The notes: generated by a model not told the origin, from the letters alone. A stretch of 64,000 nucleotides of DNA from Hydrogenovibrio kuenenii DSM 12350 (GCF_000526715.1 NZ_JAGP01000001.1:1488001-1552000), one strand, 5' to 3'. Shown: positions 49,144 to 59,202, numbered from the stretch's first letter. Numbers and translations are program-made.

Positions 49144-51549
49144 TTACGCATTAGTGCTCGGCTTTTTAGCAGTTTTCTTGCGGTAGTAACGCTTTTTCTT
49201 ACGTTTTTTTGGTTGTTCTTGTTCTTCACCTGACTCATCATCAGAAACCTTTTCTGACTGATTCTCAGACAAACTTTCAATAAAACGTAAATCCACCTTT
49301 CGATCATCCAGATTCACTTGCGCGACCTGAACACGAATACGATCACCTAAGCTATATACTTTACCTGTGCGTTCACCTTTCAAACAATGGCGAGATGCAT
49401 CGTAATGGAAATAGTCTTCACCTAACTCAGTGATATGAACAAGGCCTTCTACATACAAAGAATCCAACTCAACAAACAAACCAAAGTTAGTTGCTGCAGA
49501 AACTATTGCTTCATATTCCTCACCCAAGCGATGAGACAAGAACTCACACTTCAAGAAAGTCACTGCATCACGAGTCGCTTCATCCGCTCTTCTTTCCGTA
49601 CCGGAACAGTGCTCACCGAAAGTTTTCATATCAGCTTCAGAATAAGCAAATTCTTCTACTGGCTTTTTCTGCCACGCAAAACGAATAGCACGGTGAATTA
49701 ACAAATCCGGATAACGACGAATTGGAGAAGTAAAGTGCGCGTAATGTTCATAATTCAAACCAAAGTGACCCTGATTATCAGGTTGATACACAGCTTGATT
49801 CATACTACGTAACAGCACTGTTTGAACAATGTGACTATAAGGCTGTCCCTGAACTTTTTCAGCAACTTCAGCAAAATCTTCAGCCGTTGGATCATCTCCC
49901 CCTTCAAGGGACAAACCAAAGTCAGATAAAAAGGTTCTAAGGTTTGCAAGCTTCTCTTCAGAAGGCTTTTCATGCACACGATAAAGAATCGGAATTTTAT
50001 GCCATTTTAGGTAACGAGCAGTTGCCACGTTGGCCATCAACATACATTCTTCAATTAATTTGTGCGCTTCGTTACGCTGAACAGGAACAATCTCTTTAAT
50101 CTTACGGTCATCATCAAACACAATACGTGTTTCAACCGTATCAAATTCAAGTGCGCCACGTTCTGCTCGCGCAGATTTAAGTGCCAAATACAACTCATTC
50201 AAGTCTTCAATATTTGGCAGTAAATCTTTATATGTCTTGCGATGCTCGCTATCCGAGTTGGTTAGCATGTCATTAACTTGGTTATAAGTCAGACGAGCCT
50301 TTGAATGCATGACCGCATCGTAGAATTGAGTACGCTCCAACTTACCATGTTCATCAATCGACATATCGCAAACCATACATAGACGATCCACTTTAGGATT
50401 TAGAGAGCACATTTCATTGGAAAGCTTCTCTGGCAACATCGGTATTACTTTTTGAGGGAAATAAACCGAATTACCACGTTCAAATGCTTCTTTATCAAGC
50501 GCTGAACCAGACGTTACATAATGAGAAACATCAGCAATCGCAACAACTAAGCGCCAACCTTTTTTGCGTCTTTTAGCAAAAACAGCATCATCGAAGTCTT
50601 TTGAGTCTTCACCATCAATTGTCACTAATGGCAAGTTACGTAGATCTTTTCTACCTTCTATTTCAGCTTCAGTTACTTCATTCGGAATTGAATCCAACTC
50701 TGCAAGTAATTCATCAGACCACTCATTTGGAATACCATGCGCATAAATCGCCGAGTCTATTTCCATGCCTGGTGCCATATAGTCACCAACCACTTCTATG
50801 ATCTTACCAATAGCACTTGACCGCTTAGTCGGCTGGTGGATAATTTCCACCATAACAATCTGACCTTCTTCGGCATCAATCAAACCATCTTTTGGAATAA
50901 AAACATCCTGTGCGATTTTGCTATTAGTCGGTTGTACCCAAGCCAGACCATCTTCATAATGAAGACGCCCTAATACCTTTTCATTATTATGCTGAACGAC
51001 CTCAACAACCATTCCTTCACGACGCCCTTTACGGTCAACACCAATGACCGAAGCAATAACGATGTCGCCATGAAAAACTTTATGCATTTCTTTTTCTGAC
51101 AAGAACAGATCAGAACCGCCATCTTCTGGTTCTACAAAACCGAAACCATTTGGATGCCCTAAAACTTTACCTTTAATCAAATCCATTTTCTGAATCAAAC
51201 CAAATGCACCACGTCGATTTCTCAAAAGCTGCCCGTCTCGCACCATTGCTTTTAGGCGTCTGGAAAGCGCTTCAAATCTTTCGTCATCTTCAATTTCAAG
51301 GCTGTCGGCAATTTGTTTGATGCGCATTGGCTTTTGCTCATTTTCAAGCATCTCAACAATAAATTCACGACTAGGGATAGGGTTTTCGTATTTAGACGCT
51401 TCGCGATCTGCGTGCGGGTCAACTGTTGTGTTGTTTTCAGATGTTTCTGCTATAGTTTCTTTCACTACTGCCTGCTTATTTTCTTCTTGCTGCATATTTG
51501 AAGATTCCTCTGAAGAAAGCTCCACGGCGTTTTGTTTTGTTTCTGACAC
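49144..51549 (-). CDS. rnr: Ribonuclease R
   Basis: RNase R is a 3'-5' exoribonuclease that degrades structured RNA. The 801-residue protein has an N-terminal winged helix (about 55-115), cold-shock domains (about 125-275), the RNB catalytic domain with DGEDSKDFDDAV near residue 315, an S1 domain (about 675-755) and a Lys/Arg-rich tail. The first 45 residues are acidic and of low complexity. It is cotranscribed with rlmB. Confidence 0.97.
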   Translation of the reverse strand: MSETKQNAVELSSEESSNMQQEENKQAVVKETIAETSENNTTVDPHADREASKYENPIPSREFIVEMLENEQKPMRIKQIADSLEIEDDERFEALSRRLKAMVRDGQLLRNRRGAFGLIQKMDLIKGKVLGHPNGFGFVEPEDGGSDLFLSEKEMHKVFHGDIVIASVIGVDRKGRREGMVVEVVQHNNEKVLGRLHYEDGLAWVQPTNSKIAQDVFIPKDGLIDAEEGQIVMVEIIHQPTKRSSAIGKIIEVVGDYMAPGMEIDSAIYAHGIPNEWSDELLAELDSIPNEVTEAEIEGRKDLRNLPLVTIDGEDSKDFDDAVFAKRRKKGWRLVVAIADVSHYVTSGSALDKEAFERGNSVYFPQKVIPMLPEKLSNEMCSLNPKVDRLCMVCDMSIDEHGKLERTQFYDAVMHSKARLTYNQVNDMLTNSDSEHRKTYKDLLPNIEDLNELYLALKSARAERGALEFDTVETRIVFDDDRKIKEIVPVQRNEAHKLIEECMLMANVATARYLKWHKIPILYRVHEKPSEEKLANLRTFLSDFGLSLEGGDDPTAEDFAEVAEKVQGQPYSHIVQTVLLRSMNQAVYQPDNQGHFGLNYEHYAHFTSPIRRYPDLLIHRAIRFAWQKKPVEEFAYSEADMKTFGEHCSGTERRADEATRDAVTFLKCEFLSHRLGEEYEAIVSAATNFGLFVELDSLYVEGLVHITELGEDYFHYDASRHCLKGERTGKVYSLGDRIRVQVAQVNLDDRKVDLRFIESLSENQSEKVSDDESGEEQEQPKKRKKKRYYRKKTAKKPSTNA

Positions 51550-51669
51550 TCTTACTCAACTTTTACTCGTTAGAAGCCATATCGTTAAACAACATAACCA
51601 TTCCAATCGTTGCTTTTCTACATCTTGCTGATGCGCATTTCAATCCGAATGACTTCTAGTTAAAAAAAA

Positions 51670-51688
51670 GCCTAGCAGTCAGCTAGGC
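51670..51688 (-). terminator. Rho-independent terminator after the dihydrolipoamide-dehydrogenase-like gene
   Basis: A perfect 7-bp stem GCCTAGC / GCTAGGC with a 5-nt loop is followed on the minus strand by eight Ts. It separates the flavoprotein gene (ending 51761) from rnr. Confidence 0.85.
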
Positions 51689-51760
51689 CGCGCCTATTAT
51701 ATAACAATTTGTTTTAATTGTAATCTTGATGATTTTTAAACATTTTTGACAATGATAATT

Positions 51761-53164
51761 TCAGCTCAACTCAGGCATCACCGACAGCTCTTCTTGAGTG
51801 TATAACTGTTTTGCCAGAATGCTTAGTGCTGACTCTACGGCTTCTTCTAAGACAGGGTGATAAAACGGCATGTCCAACAACTCTTTCACTGTTAATTGTT
51901 GAGCGACTGCCCATGTCAATAAATGTGTTAGATGTTCCGCATTATGCATAACCAGTTCGCCACCCAAAAGTTGACGAGAATTCTTATCTGCATAAAGAAC
52001 AATAAGACCTTTATCTTCTTCCATAACAATGGCACGACCATTATTTTTCTCTAAATCAAACTTCGCCATAACACTTGAAGCCATATTTAAATCAGAAAAT
52101 GAAGTGCCGAACACTCCCACTTGTGGATCAGTGAAGGCAACACCTAAAGGCGTTTTCCTTGCAAATCTCACCACTTCAGGATAAGTAATTGCATTGCTAG
52201 CCGCAATCGCACCTTCATGTCCTGCTTCATGCAAGATTGGACGATAGGTATTCACATCACCAGCTATAAAAATTGGTTTATCTCCAACTTGCGTTGTGAA
52301 CACATCAAATAGCGGCATCCCTCTTTCATCCAATTCTACGCCAATATTTTCTATACCAATTTGATCAATATTTGGTCGTCTACCTAACGATGCGACAACC
52401 GCATCAACTTCAAGTTTTTTATTTCCTAACAAAACTTGAACACCTGTATCAGTGTTTTCCATCTGGGCGGCTTGCCCCAAATAAATCGGAAACTCTTTCG
52501 ACATAAGTTCATTCAACTTACTGGCTGCTTGCGGAGACCTAACACAAGTTAATGAGGAAGCCATTTCAATACCCACCACTTCTACACCTAGCCTGGACAA
52601 AGCTTGGCCAATCTCTAGACCGATAATCCCTAAACCAATAACAGCCACTTTCTGAGGCAGTGCTTCCAACTCAAACAAGGTGTCACTTGTGAGTAATTTA
52701 TCACCTAATGCAGTCCATGGCTGCGGTATAACTGGCCTTGAACCTGTAGCAATAATAATACGCTCTGCCTGAATCGTTTCTCCATTCACTTCGACCTTAT
52801 CGTCAGCAATAAATTTGGCATAACCTTTTATTAACTGTTCAGGTTTAAGCGTATCTGTACTACTAGTAATAACACCACCAGTAAAACGATCTCTAAAAGC
52901 TCTCACTCGCTTCAATACAGCCGCGTCATCAACTGAAAGTGCTTCGGCACCTTGAATACCAAACGCCTTAAACTTCTTTCTAGCGTAAAAATGGTCCGCA
53001 CAATGAATCATTGCTTTTGAAGGCATACAACCAACTCTGGCACAGGTTGTTCCAAAATGGCCGCCATTGACCATAATGAAGTCATCCGTTTCCTTTCGGA
53101 TTTTGCCAAGCGCGGTTAACCCAGCCGAACCCGCACCTAAAATTAAATATTTTACCTGCCTCAT
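51761..53164 (-). CDS. Dihydrolipoamide dehydrogenase-like FAD disulfide oxidoreductase
   Basis: The 467-residue protein is a class I pyridine nucleotide-disulfide oxidoreductase. It has the FAD site GAGSAG at 10-15, the redox disulfide C41-x4-C46 (TTCARVGCMPSK), the NAD-binding GLGIIGLEIG, the second FAD motif IFIAGDVNTYRP, and a C-terminal H-P-x2-E-E motif (YHPVLEEAVESA). These fit lipoamide dehydrogenases more than mercuric or glutathione reductases. No E1 or E2 genes are near, so its partner is unknown; it could be an Lpd3-type protein. Confidence 0.85.
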   Translation of the reverse strand: MRQVKYLILGAGSAGLTALGKIRKETDDFIMVNGGHFGTTCARVGCMPSKAMIHCADHFYARKKFKAFGIQGAEALSVDDAAVLKRVRAFRDRFTGGVITSSTDTLKPEQLIKGYAKFIADDKVEVNGETIQAERIIIATGSRPVIPQPWTALGDKLLTSDTLFELEALPQKVAVIGLGIIGLEIGQALSRLGVEVVGIEMASSLTCVRSPQAASKLNELMSKEFPIYLGQAAQMENTDTGVQVLLGNKKLEVDAVVASLGRRPNIDQIGIENIGVELDERGMPLFDVFTTQVGDKPIFIAGDVNTYRPILHEAGHEGAIAASNAITYPEVVRFARKTPLGVAFTDPQVGVFGTSFSDLNMASSVMAKFDLEKNNGRAIVMEEDKGLIVLYADKNSRQLLGGELVMHNAEHLTHLLTWAVAQQLTVKELLDMPFYHPVLEEAVESALSILAKQLYTQEELSVMPELS

Positions 53165-53344
53165 GAGCTAAACCTCTGATTCATCAATTTGCCTTAACAA
53201 AAATAGTTAGTAAGCCATTCATTTACTACAAAGATACTAGAAAACGTATTTCATCATATCAATTAGGGTTATTTTGTTCATTGCATTTTTATGATTTTTA
53301 GTAAGATGTTAACTGTTGCGTCACTATGAGACAAAAAAGCTTTT

Positions 53345-54964
53345 ATGCAATCAACGTTCAGGCCGTACTATTTGGTTTTTAATATTCGTCGGCTGTTCCA
53401 TATTCTTTTTTTTAGCAAGCCTAAGCTTGTCGTGTCTTTATGCATAGCGCTAACACTACTCATCGCTCAAACCACCCCCATTCAAGCTAACAGCGGTTCC
53501 TCTAATTCAAAAACCATTGCGCCTAAATCATCCATTATTGACCGAATACAAAAACCCTTTACCGGAGACCTAGATGCCATACGAAAACGCCGCATCATTA
53601 GAGTTCTGGTTAGTCATACCCGTACTAATTTTTTCTTAACTTCTAAAGGGTTTAGAGGTCTTGAGCATGATTTACTAAAGGCTTACGAGGCTTATCTAAA
53701 TCGAGGGCCACGAAAACAACGCTATGAAACCCATCTCACTTTCATCCCTCTACCTTTCAGTGAAATACTTACCAAACTACAACAAGGATATGGAGACATT
53801 GCCGCCTCAGGAATAACTATCACACCAGAGCGTCAGAAATCAGTAGACTTTACCTCACCCTACATTACAAATATTGAAGAAATATTGGTATCCAACAAAC
53901 AATCCCCACCGATTAAACGCTTACAAGATTTATCAGGAAAACAAGTCATTGTCGTTGGTGATAGCAGCTATATCATTCATTTAGAAAAGCTAAATCAAAC
54001 ACTCGGTGTTATGGGGTTAGCTCCTATTGAAATTGTACGTGCTGACCCTTTGCTAGAAGCTGAAGATTTATTGGAGCTGGTTAATGAACATATTTATGAC
54101 TACACTGTCGTCGATAGTCATATCGGAGAAATCTGGAGCAAAGTCTTAGATAATATAAAATTACACACTGATTTTGTTCTTTATCACAATGGCAAAATTG
54201 CCTGGGCGATCCAAAAAAACCACCCAAAACTAAAATCATCACTTAATCATTTCATTCAAGCTTACGCAAAGCCTGGTCGCTTTTTGGGCAATGCTGTTTA
54301 TAAAAAATACTTTGAAGACACCTATTGGATCAAAAAACCTTTAACGCACGACTTGTTAAAAAAAGTGAAATGCTTGCAGTATTACTTTGCACTTTATGCA
54401 GAATTTTATGGCTTTGATTGGAGATTGATTGCTGCCTTAGCCTATCAAGAGTCCCGCTTTAATCAACGCAAGAAAAGTAACATGGGGGCTATCGGCATTA
54501 TGCAAATAAAACCCTCAACATCGAGAGATAAAAACGTTGATATACCTCATATCAACAAACTTGAAAACAACATCGAAGCCGGTGTGAAGTATCTGGCATT
54601 TTTACGAGACAGATATTTTTCTGATCCTCGTTACTCTCCTGAAGATAGAAACAATTTTGCATTAGCTGCATACAATGCTGGGCCTGCCAGAATCCAACAA
54701 TTACAACAAGATGCAAGAATACATGGGTTAAACCCCTATAAATGGTTCTACAACGTTGAAACACTTGCTAGAAATGAAATAGGCCGTGAAACCGTAAACT
54801 ACGTGACCAGTATTCAGAAAATGAGAATATTTTTGACAGCTTCACGTAGATTGGAAGAGAACAAACGGCTACTTTTAGATAAAACAACGCAAAGTCAAAA
54901 CAATACCCAAGGCGAACCACAGGCAGCTAAAAACTTAACTGCTAGACTGGGCGATACACCTTAA
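53345..54964 (+). CDS. mltF: Membrane-bound lytic transglycosylase F-like protein
   Basis: MltF-type enzymes cleave peptidoglycan glycan strands and carry an amino-acid-binding-like regulatory domain. The 539-residue protein has an N-terminal membrane/signal segment (about 27-45), a periplasmic solute-binding (SBP_bac_3) domain (about 80-325) and a C-terminal SLT domain with catalytic E369 (LAYQESRFN), GAIGIMQIKPST and AAYNAGPARI. Length and order are as in MltF. The last 23 nt overlap the convergent thiI gene. Confidence 0.92.
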   Translation: MQSTFRPYYLVFNIRRLFHILFFSKPKLVVSLCIALTLLIAQTTPIQANSGSSNSKTIAPKSSIIDRIQKPFTGDLDAIRKRRIIRVLVSHTRTNFFLTSKGFRGLEHDLLKAYEAYLNRGPRKQRYETHLTFIPLPFSEILTKLQQGYGDIAASGITITPERQKSVDFTSPYITNIEEILVSNKQSPPIKRLQDLSGKQVIVVGDSSYIIHLEKLNQTLGVMGLAPIEIVRADPLLEAEDLLELVNEHIYDYTVVDSHIGEIWSKVLDNIKLHTDFVLYHNGKIAWAIQKNHPKLKSSLNHFIQAYAKPGRFLGNAVYKKYFEDTYWIKKPLTHDLLKKVKCLQYYFALYAEFYGFDWRLIAALAYQESRFNQRKKSNMGAIGIMQIKPSTSRDKNVDIPHINKLENNIEAGVKYLAFLRDRYFSDPRYSPEDRNNFALAAYNAGPARIQQLQQDARIHGLNPYKWFYNVETLARNEIGRETVNYVTSIQKMRIFLTASRRLEENKRLLLDKTTQSQNNTQGEPQAAKNLTARLGDTP

Positions 54965-56378
54965 CGTTATCAAAACCATTATCTTTAAGGTATTGAGCAT
55001 GCAACTGGCTCATCACACCCTTTTCACAATAAAGCAGGTAGTTTTGTGATTGGTCCAATTGCTTAAATTTCTGGTTCAGTTCAAAAAATGGAATCGTCAT
55101 TACATTGGTTAATACTAAAGGGCTTGCTTCAATTTCATCAGGACGACGAATATCTATAAGCGTTTCATCCTGAACTTGATTGACTATTTCTACATTTGCC
55201 TGCGCATTTACATCAGCAACAATTTCATGCACAGGTAAAAAAACAGCGTCTGAAATCGCCTGTTCAAGCACACTTTCATCAAACTTAAACTGCTCTCTTT
55301 CTATACGCTTGAACGAACCATGTATAACAGGGTTTTTTGAGATAACACCGCAATACTCAGGCATACTTTCGGCAAAGTGCCGAGTTCCAATATCATCAGC
55401 TATTCTCATAATATCAGGCTTATCCATCACTGCTAAAGGACGAATCACCAGCTTATCCGTCGCCTGATCAATTAAAGCCAAATTTCTTAACGTTTGACTA
55501 GAAACCTGAGCAACACTTTCTCCTGTTACCAAAGCATCTATTTTCATTTGATCAGCTATCTTTTCAGAGGCTTGCAACATCAATCGTTTAAGCATTACCC
55601 CCATATAACTCTCATGATTAGCACGAAAAATTTCAGCGACAACCGCTTCGAATGGCACTGAAATAAACTGCACACGATGTGAGGAGCCATATTGACTCCA
55701 CAAATAGAGTGCGACCTGCTTAACACCAATTTCATGCGCGGCACCACCTAAATTAAAAAAGATAAAGTGAGTTTTTATGCCGCGTTTTATCGTCAAATAA
55801 CTAGCTACGGTTGAGTCAAAACCACCAGACATCAATGATAAGAGCTCTCCTTGACTACCTATTGGAAAACCGCCCATTCCTCTGTGGCGAGCACTAATGA
55901 CATTTACTTGATTTTGCTGATATTCCAACTCAACTTTATAGTCAGGAGTATGCAAGTTAACGCCTTTAGCGTTACCATGTTTTAACAGGTAACCACCAAT
56001 ATAGCGCTCCATATCAAATGATGAAAACTCATGGGTTCCACTTCGTTTCACACGCACCACAAAAGTTTTATCGTCTATTTTCGGCAAAGCAAACTCAGCA
56101 ACTTTTTGTGCGATTTCTTCCAACGTTTCAGCTTCCGATTGTGCGACTTCCAATACTTGTTCAACACCAGGTGTTTGCGTTAGCGTTTTTAATACTTCAG
56201 TCCGTTTAGAGTCTGGCGAAAAAACTTCTATTTTGTCCCAAAACCGCTTTAAAGTAATCGAGTCATCTACACGTAACAGCTGTGTACGCAAATTATCATG
56301 AAGCTGACTAACCATCTTTTTCTTGACAGAAGTACCTTTAACCATGATTTCAGGAAATAATTTGATAATAAATTTCAT
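54942..56378 (-). CDS. thiI: tRNA 4-thiouridylase / thiamine sulfur carrier enzyme ThiI
   Basis: ThiI makes 4-thiouridine at position 8 of tRNA and can supply sulfur for thiazole synthesis. The 478-residue protein has the N-terminal ferredoxin-like and THUMP regions (about 1-165), the PP-loop SGGFDSTVA near residue 185, the Cys in MPEYCGVIS, and a C-terminal rhodanese domain with active-site Cys in LLYCEKGVMS. The rhodanese domain is present, as in the E. coli form. It ends within the mltF coding region, tail to tail. Confidence 0.96.
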   Translation of the reverse strand: MKFIIKLFPEIMVKGTSVKKKMVSQLHDNLRTQLLRVDDSITLKRFWDKIEVFSPDSKRTEVLKTLTQTPGVEQVLEVAQSEAETLEEIAQKVAEFALPKIDDKTFVVRVKRSGTHEFSSFDMERYIGGYLLKHGNAKGVNLHTPDYKVELEYQQNQVNVISARHRGMGGFPIGSQGELLSLMSGGFDSTVASYLTIKRGIKTHFIFFNLGGAAHEIGVKQVALYLWSQYGSSHRVQFISVPFEAVVAEIFRANHESYMGVMLKRLMLQASEKIADQMKIDALVTGESVAQVSSQTLRNLALIDQATDKLVIRPLAVMDKPDIMRIADDIGTRHFAESMPEYCGVISKNPVIHGSFKRIEREQFKFDESVLEQAISDAVFLPVHEIVADVNAQANVEIVNQVQDETLIDIRRPDEIEASPLVLTNVMTIPFFELNQKFKQLDQSQNYLLYCEKGVMSQLHAQYLKDNGFDNVKVYRPV

Positions 56379-56415
56379 AATTTAATAATTGTTTATACTC
56401 TTGGTTGATTTGAAG

Positions 56416-57255
56416 CTAAACCAAACTGTTGCTCATCAAAGCAATACGAATTTCACTAATCACATCGTCTTCAATTAGCAATTCTTCTTGCGCTGTGGCA
56501 CGCATTTTTTTGATTTCTTCACCATGATATTGATCAAAACTGGATTCACTTACAATTGCATTAGCTAGCTGAATAATAGCAACTAAGGTTTTGGCTTTAG
56601 GGTCTTTAACAATCTCAAAGTTCATCTGGTGATGCATCAACATCACCTGAGCATACATAGAAGCCAGTTGCCATTTTTTGGCAACCAATAAACCAAATAC
56701 ACCATGATGAGCTCCATAGACACTTACTTCTTTATGAGAGCCAGAATAACAGTTCGTTAAAGTGTTAAAGAAAAACTGAGGATAATCATCAAACTTCATC
56801 GCCATAATAATCGCACCCGCATTATGAAACAGGCCAGCCATATAAGCCTCTTCCGGTACAACACCTTCTACCCAACGACTTAGTTCAGCCGAAACATTAG
56901 AAACATCCATCGTATGCTCTATTAGTTCATCAAAAACTTTGTCTGAAACTAACGTCTTAAATGCCAGTCCAAAAATAACCGTACGAAGTCGCAATAAACC
57001 CAAAGACTCTATTGCTGTGCGAATAGTCGTAATTTCATCTGCATCTTTTCGTTTAAATTGCGCCTGATTTGCCAAAAGAATCAACTCACCAGACAACACC
57101 GTATTACGAGCAATGATATCAGCAATCTCAGCTGTATCAGGAAACTCAGTTTTTTGAAATAAAGTCTGCAACTGCATCACCTCTGCTGGCATGGCAGGAA
57201 TTTCAAAACCCTCAAGTTGTTGCGCAGCAATTTTTAGCTGACTTTTTAGACCCAT
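56416..57255 (-). CDS. HDOD-domain signalling protein
   Basis: The 279-residue protein consists of a single HDOD domain (about 15-215, with ELILLANQAQFKRKDADEIT, TAIESLGLLRLRTVIFGLAF, AYMAGLFHNAGAIIMAMKFD). HDOD domains are catalytically silent HD relatives often found in stress and regulatory pathways. No partner domain (GGDEF, EAL, receiver) is attached. It precedes thiI by 37 nt; no function can be assigned. Confidence 0.85.
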   Translation of the reverse strand: MGLKSQLKIAAQQLEGFEIPAMPAEVMQLQTLFQKTEFPDTAEIADIIARNTVLSGELILLANQAQFKRKDADEITTIRTAIESLGLLRLRTVIFGLAFKTLVSDKVFDELIEHTMDVSNVSAELSRWVEGVVPEEAYMAGLFHNAGAIIMAMKFDDYPQFFFNTLTNCYSGSHKEVSVYGAHHGVFGLLVAKKWQLASMYAQVMLMHHQMNFEIVKDPKAKTLVAIIQLANAIVSESSFDQYHGEEIKKMRATAQEELLIEDDVISEIRIALMSNSLV

Positions 57256-57489
57256 TTTATTTTTTCCGTCCTAGAATAAATGGTTAAGTTCATGTCCTAT
57301 TAACTCCGCTATATTCTACTTTAATCTTCTATCTGGCTAAAAATTTATCGAGCAAAGTTTTTTTGATAGGATTTTTCACTTTATCTCAACACAGACCCAA
57401 AAGACTTAAAACACCATAACCACATGAAATCGCTTAATATTTAGTCAACTTAAACGTACAAATTCATCTTCTTCTTCAGAGACTAAAAC

Positions 57490-57518
57490 TTGAATTTTAG
57501 CCCTGTCACTGTTATGCT
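57490..57518 (+). promoter_or_regulatory. Predicted sigma-70 promoter for fbp
   Basis: TTGAAT (57490-57495), 17 nt, TATGCT (57513-57518), followed by a leader of about 28 nt to the fbp ATG. It lies in the 297-bp divergent gap with the HDOD gene, which otherwise shows AT-rich sequence and no gene. Confidence 0.55.
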
Positions 57519-57552
57519 TACGCGAATTTTTAAACCTTAAGAGAGAACCTCC

Positions 57553-58524
57553 ATGATAAGACTTCATGAAATTCTAGTTAGAGACGGTGTTGATCGTGAA
57601 CTACGTCAAGTACTAGGCCACACTATGATTGCTTGTAAAGAAATTGCTCACAAGCTTAGCCAAGGTGAATTGGCAGGTATTCTTGGCTCAACTGAAGAAG
57701 AAAATGTTCAGGGTGAGACACAAAAAATGTTGGACGTAATTTCAAACGATGTTTTGAAAAAAATCCTAACAGAAGATGAATATGTCCGTGGTATTGGTTC
57801 TGAAGAAGAAGATTACACAGTCGCTGGTAGCAAAGACGGTAAGTTCTTAGTTACTTTCGATCCTTTAGATGGTTCTTCAAACATTGATGTCAACCTATCA
57901 GTTGGTACTATCTTCTCTATTCTTGAAGCGCCTGCTCAAGGTTCTGGTGATGACCAATCAATCTTCTTGCAAGAAGGCCGCAAGCAAGTTGCTGCAGGTT
58001 ACGTACTTTACGGTCCATCAGCATTATTGGTACTAACAACTGGTAAAGGGGTTAACTTCTTTACTCTTGACCGTCACATTGGTGAATTTGTTCTAACCAA
58101 AGAACAAGTTAAAATCCCTGAAGAGACTAAAGAGTTTGCAATCAACATGTCTAACCAACGTTTCTGGGAACCTGGTATGCAACAATACATTGCAGACTGC
58201 CTACAAGGTGAAGAAGGTCCTCTAGGTAAGCGTTACAACATGCGTTGGGTTGCTTCTATGGTTGCTGAAGTTCACCGTATCTTGGTTCGTGGTGGTATCT
58301 TCATGTACCCATGGGATAACCGTGAGCCAGGTAAGCCAGGTAAACTACGTTTGATGTACGAAGGAAACCCTATGTCAATGCTTGTTGAACAAGCTGGCGG
58401 TCTTTCTACAACTGGACGTGAAAACATTATGGATGTGAAGCCAGAAGGTATTCACCAACGTGTACCAGTTGTTCTTGGCTCTAAAAAAGAAGTTGAGAAA
58501 GTGATGGGATATCACAAAGACTAA
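57553..58524 (+). CDS. fbp: Fructose-1,6-bisphosphatase class I
   Basis: Fbp removes the C1 phosphate of fructose 1,6-bisphosphate in gluconeogenesis and the Calvin cycle. The 323-residue protein has the metal-site motifs [12 protein letters not shown] near residue 105 and the C-terminal substrate region with [20 protein letters not shown]. Codons are strongly biased (Arg almost always CGT, Gly mostly GGT), more than in neighbours, which suggests high expression and a central metabolic role. The Calvin-cycle link is inferred. It stands alone with its own promoter and terminator. Confidence 0.96.
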   Translation: MIRLHEILVRDGVDRELRQVLGHTMIACKEIAHKLSQGELAGILGSTEEENVQGETQKMLDVISNDVLKKILTEDEYVRGIGSEEEDYTVAGSKDGKFLVTFDPLDGSSNIDVNLSVGTIFSILEAPAQGSGDDQSIFLQEGRKQVAAGYVLYGPSALLVLTTGKGVNFFTLDRHIGEFVLTKEQVKIPEETKEFAINMSNQRFWEPGMQQYIADCLQGEEGPLGKRYNMRWVASMVAEVHRILVRGGIFMYPWDNREPGKPGKLRLMYEGNPMSMLVEQAGGLSTTGRENIMDVKPEGIHQRVPVVLGSKKEVEKVMGYHKD

Positions 58525-58555
58525 GTTAAGCACTTAGCCAGACTTAGAAGTTATG

Positions 58556-58573
58556 CACCCGCAAATGCGGGTG
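58556..58573 (+). terminator. Rho-independent terminator after fbp
   Basis: CACCCGC-AAAT-GCGGGTG forms a GC-rich 7-bp stem with a 4-nt loop, followed by TTTTCATTTTG, 31 nt after the fbp stop. Confidence 0.9.
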
Positions 58574-58628
58574 TTTTCATTTTGTGTTTTAGTGTTATAC
58601 AAACATTTCTAAAGTAAGGAAAATCAAA

Positions 58629-59156
58629 ATGGGTTACGCTCAAGTTTCAGCGGGTAAAGATGTACCGAATGATGTTAACGTCATTATCGAAATCCCAGCA
58701 TTTGCACCACCAATCAAATATGAAGTCGATAAAGACACTGATTTGGTTTGGGTAGATCGCCTACAAGGTGCCACCATGCAATATCCGGCTAACTATGGTT
58801 ACATTAACGATACATTATCTGATGATGGCGATCCGGTTGATGTGTTGGTCGTTACACCACACCCGCTTATGATTGGGTCAGTTATTCGTTGTCGCCCTAT
58901 CGGTATTTTTAAAATGACTGATGACGGTGGTGAAGATGCTAAAGTCATCGCTGTTCCTGTAGACAAGCTAAGTACTATCTACTCTGCTATTGAAAAAGTG
59001 GAAGACATTCCTTTATTGAAGGAACAAGTCGAACACTTCTTTAGCCACTACAAAGACCTTGAACCTGGTAAATGGGTTAAAGTTGAAGGTTGGGGCGATG
59101 TAGAAGCTGCACGCCAAGAAATCTTAAACGGTGTAAAACAATACAACGAAAAGTAA
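58629..59156 (+). CDS. ppa: Inorganic pyrophosphatase
   Basis: Ppa hydrolyses pyrophosphate and pulls biosynthetic reactions forward. The 175-residue soluble family I enzyme has the signature [12 protein letters not shown] (three metal-binding Asp) and [26 protein letters not shown] precedes the ATG. It is separated from fbp by a terminator, so it has its own transcript. Confidence 0.97.
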   Translation: MGYAQVSAGKDVPNDVNVIIEIPAFAPPIKYEVDKDTDLVWVDRLQGATMQYPANYGYINDTLSDDGDPVDVLVVTPHPLMIGSVIRCRPIGIFKMTDDGGEDAKVIAVPVDKLSTIYSAIEKVEDIPLLKEQVEHFFSHYKDLEPGKWVKVEGWGDVEAARQEILNGVKQYNEK

Positions 59157-59184
59157 TCCGTCATTGGGCTTAGTGTAAAACTAC

Positions 59185-59202
59185 CCCAGCCTGGCAGATT
59201 TT
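59185..59202 (+). repeat. Dispersed 18-bp motif, copy F (perfect), after ppa
   Basis: The plus strand reads CCCAGCCTGGCAGATTTT exactly, 28 nt after the ppa stop and 3 nt before the terminator stem. An upstream imperfect hairpin (GGG-CT-TAGT with ACTA-CCC) abuts it, similar to the setting of copy E. Confidence 0.8.
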
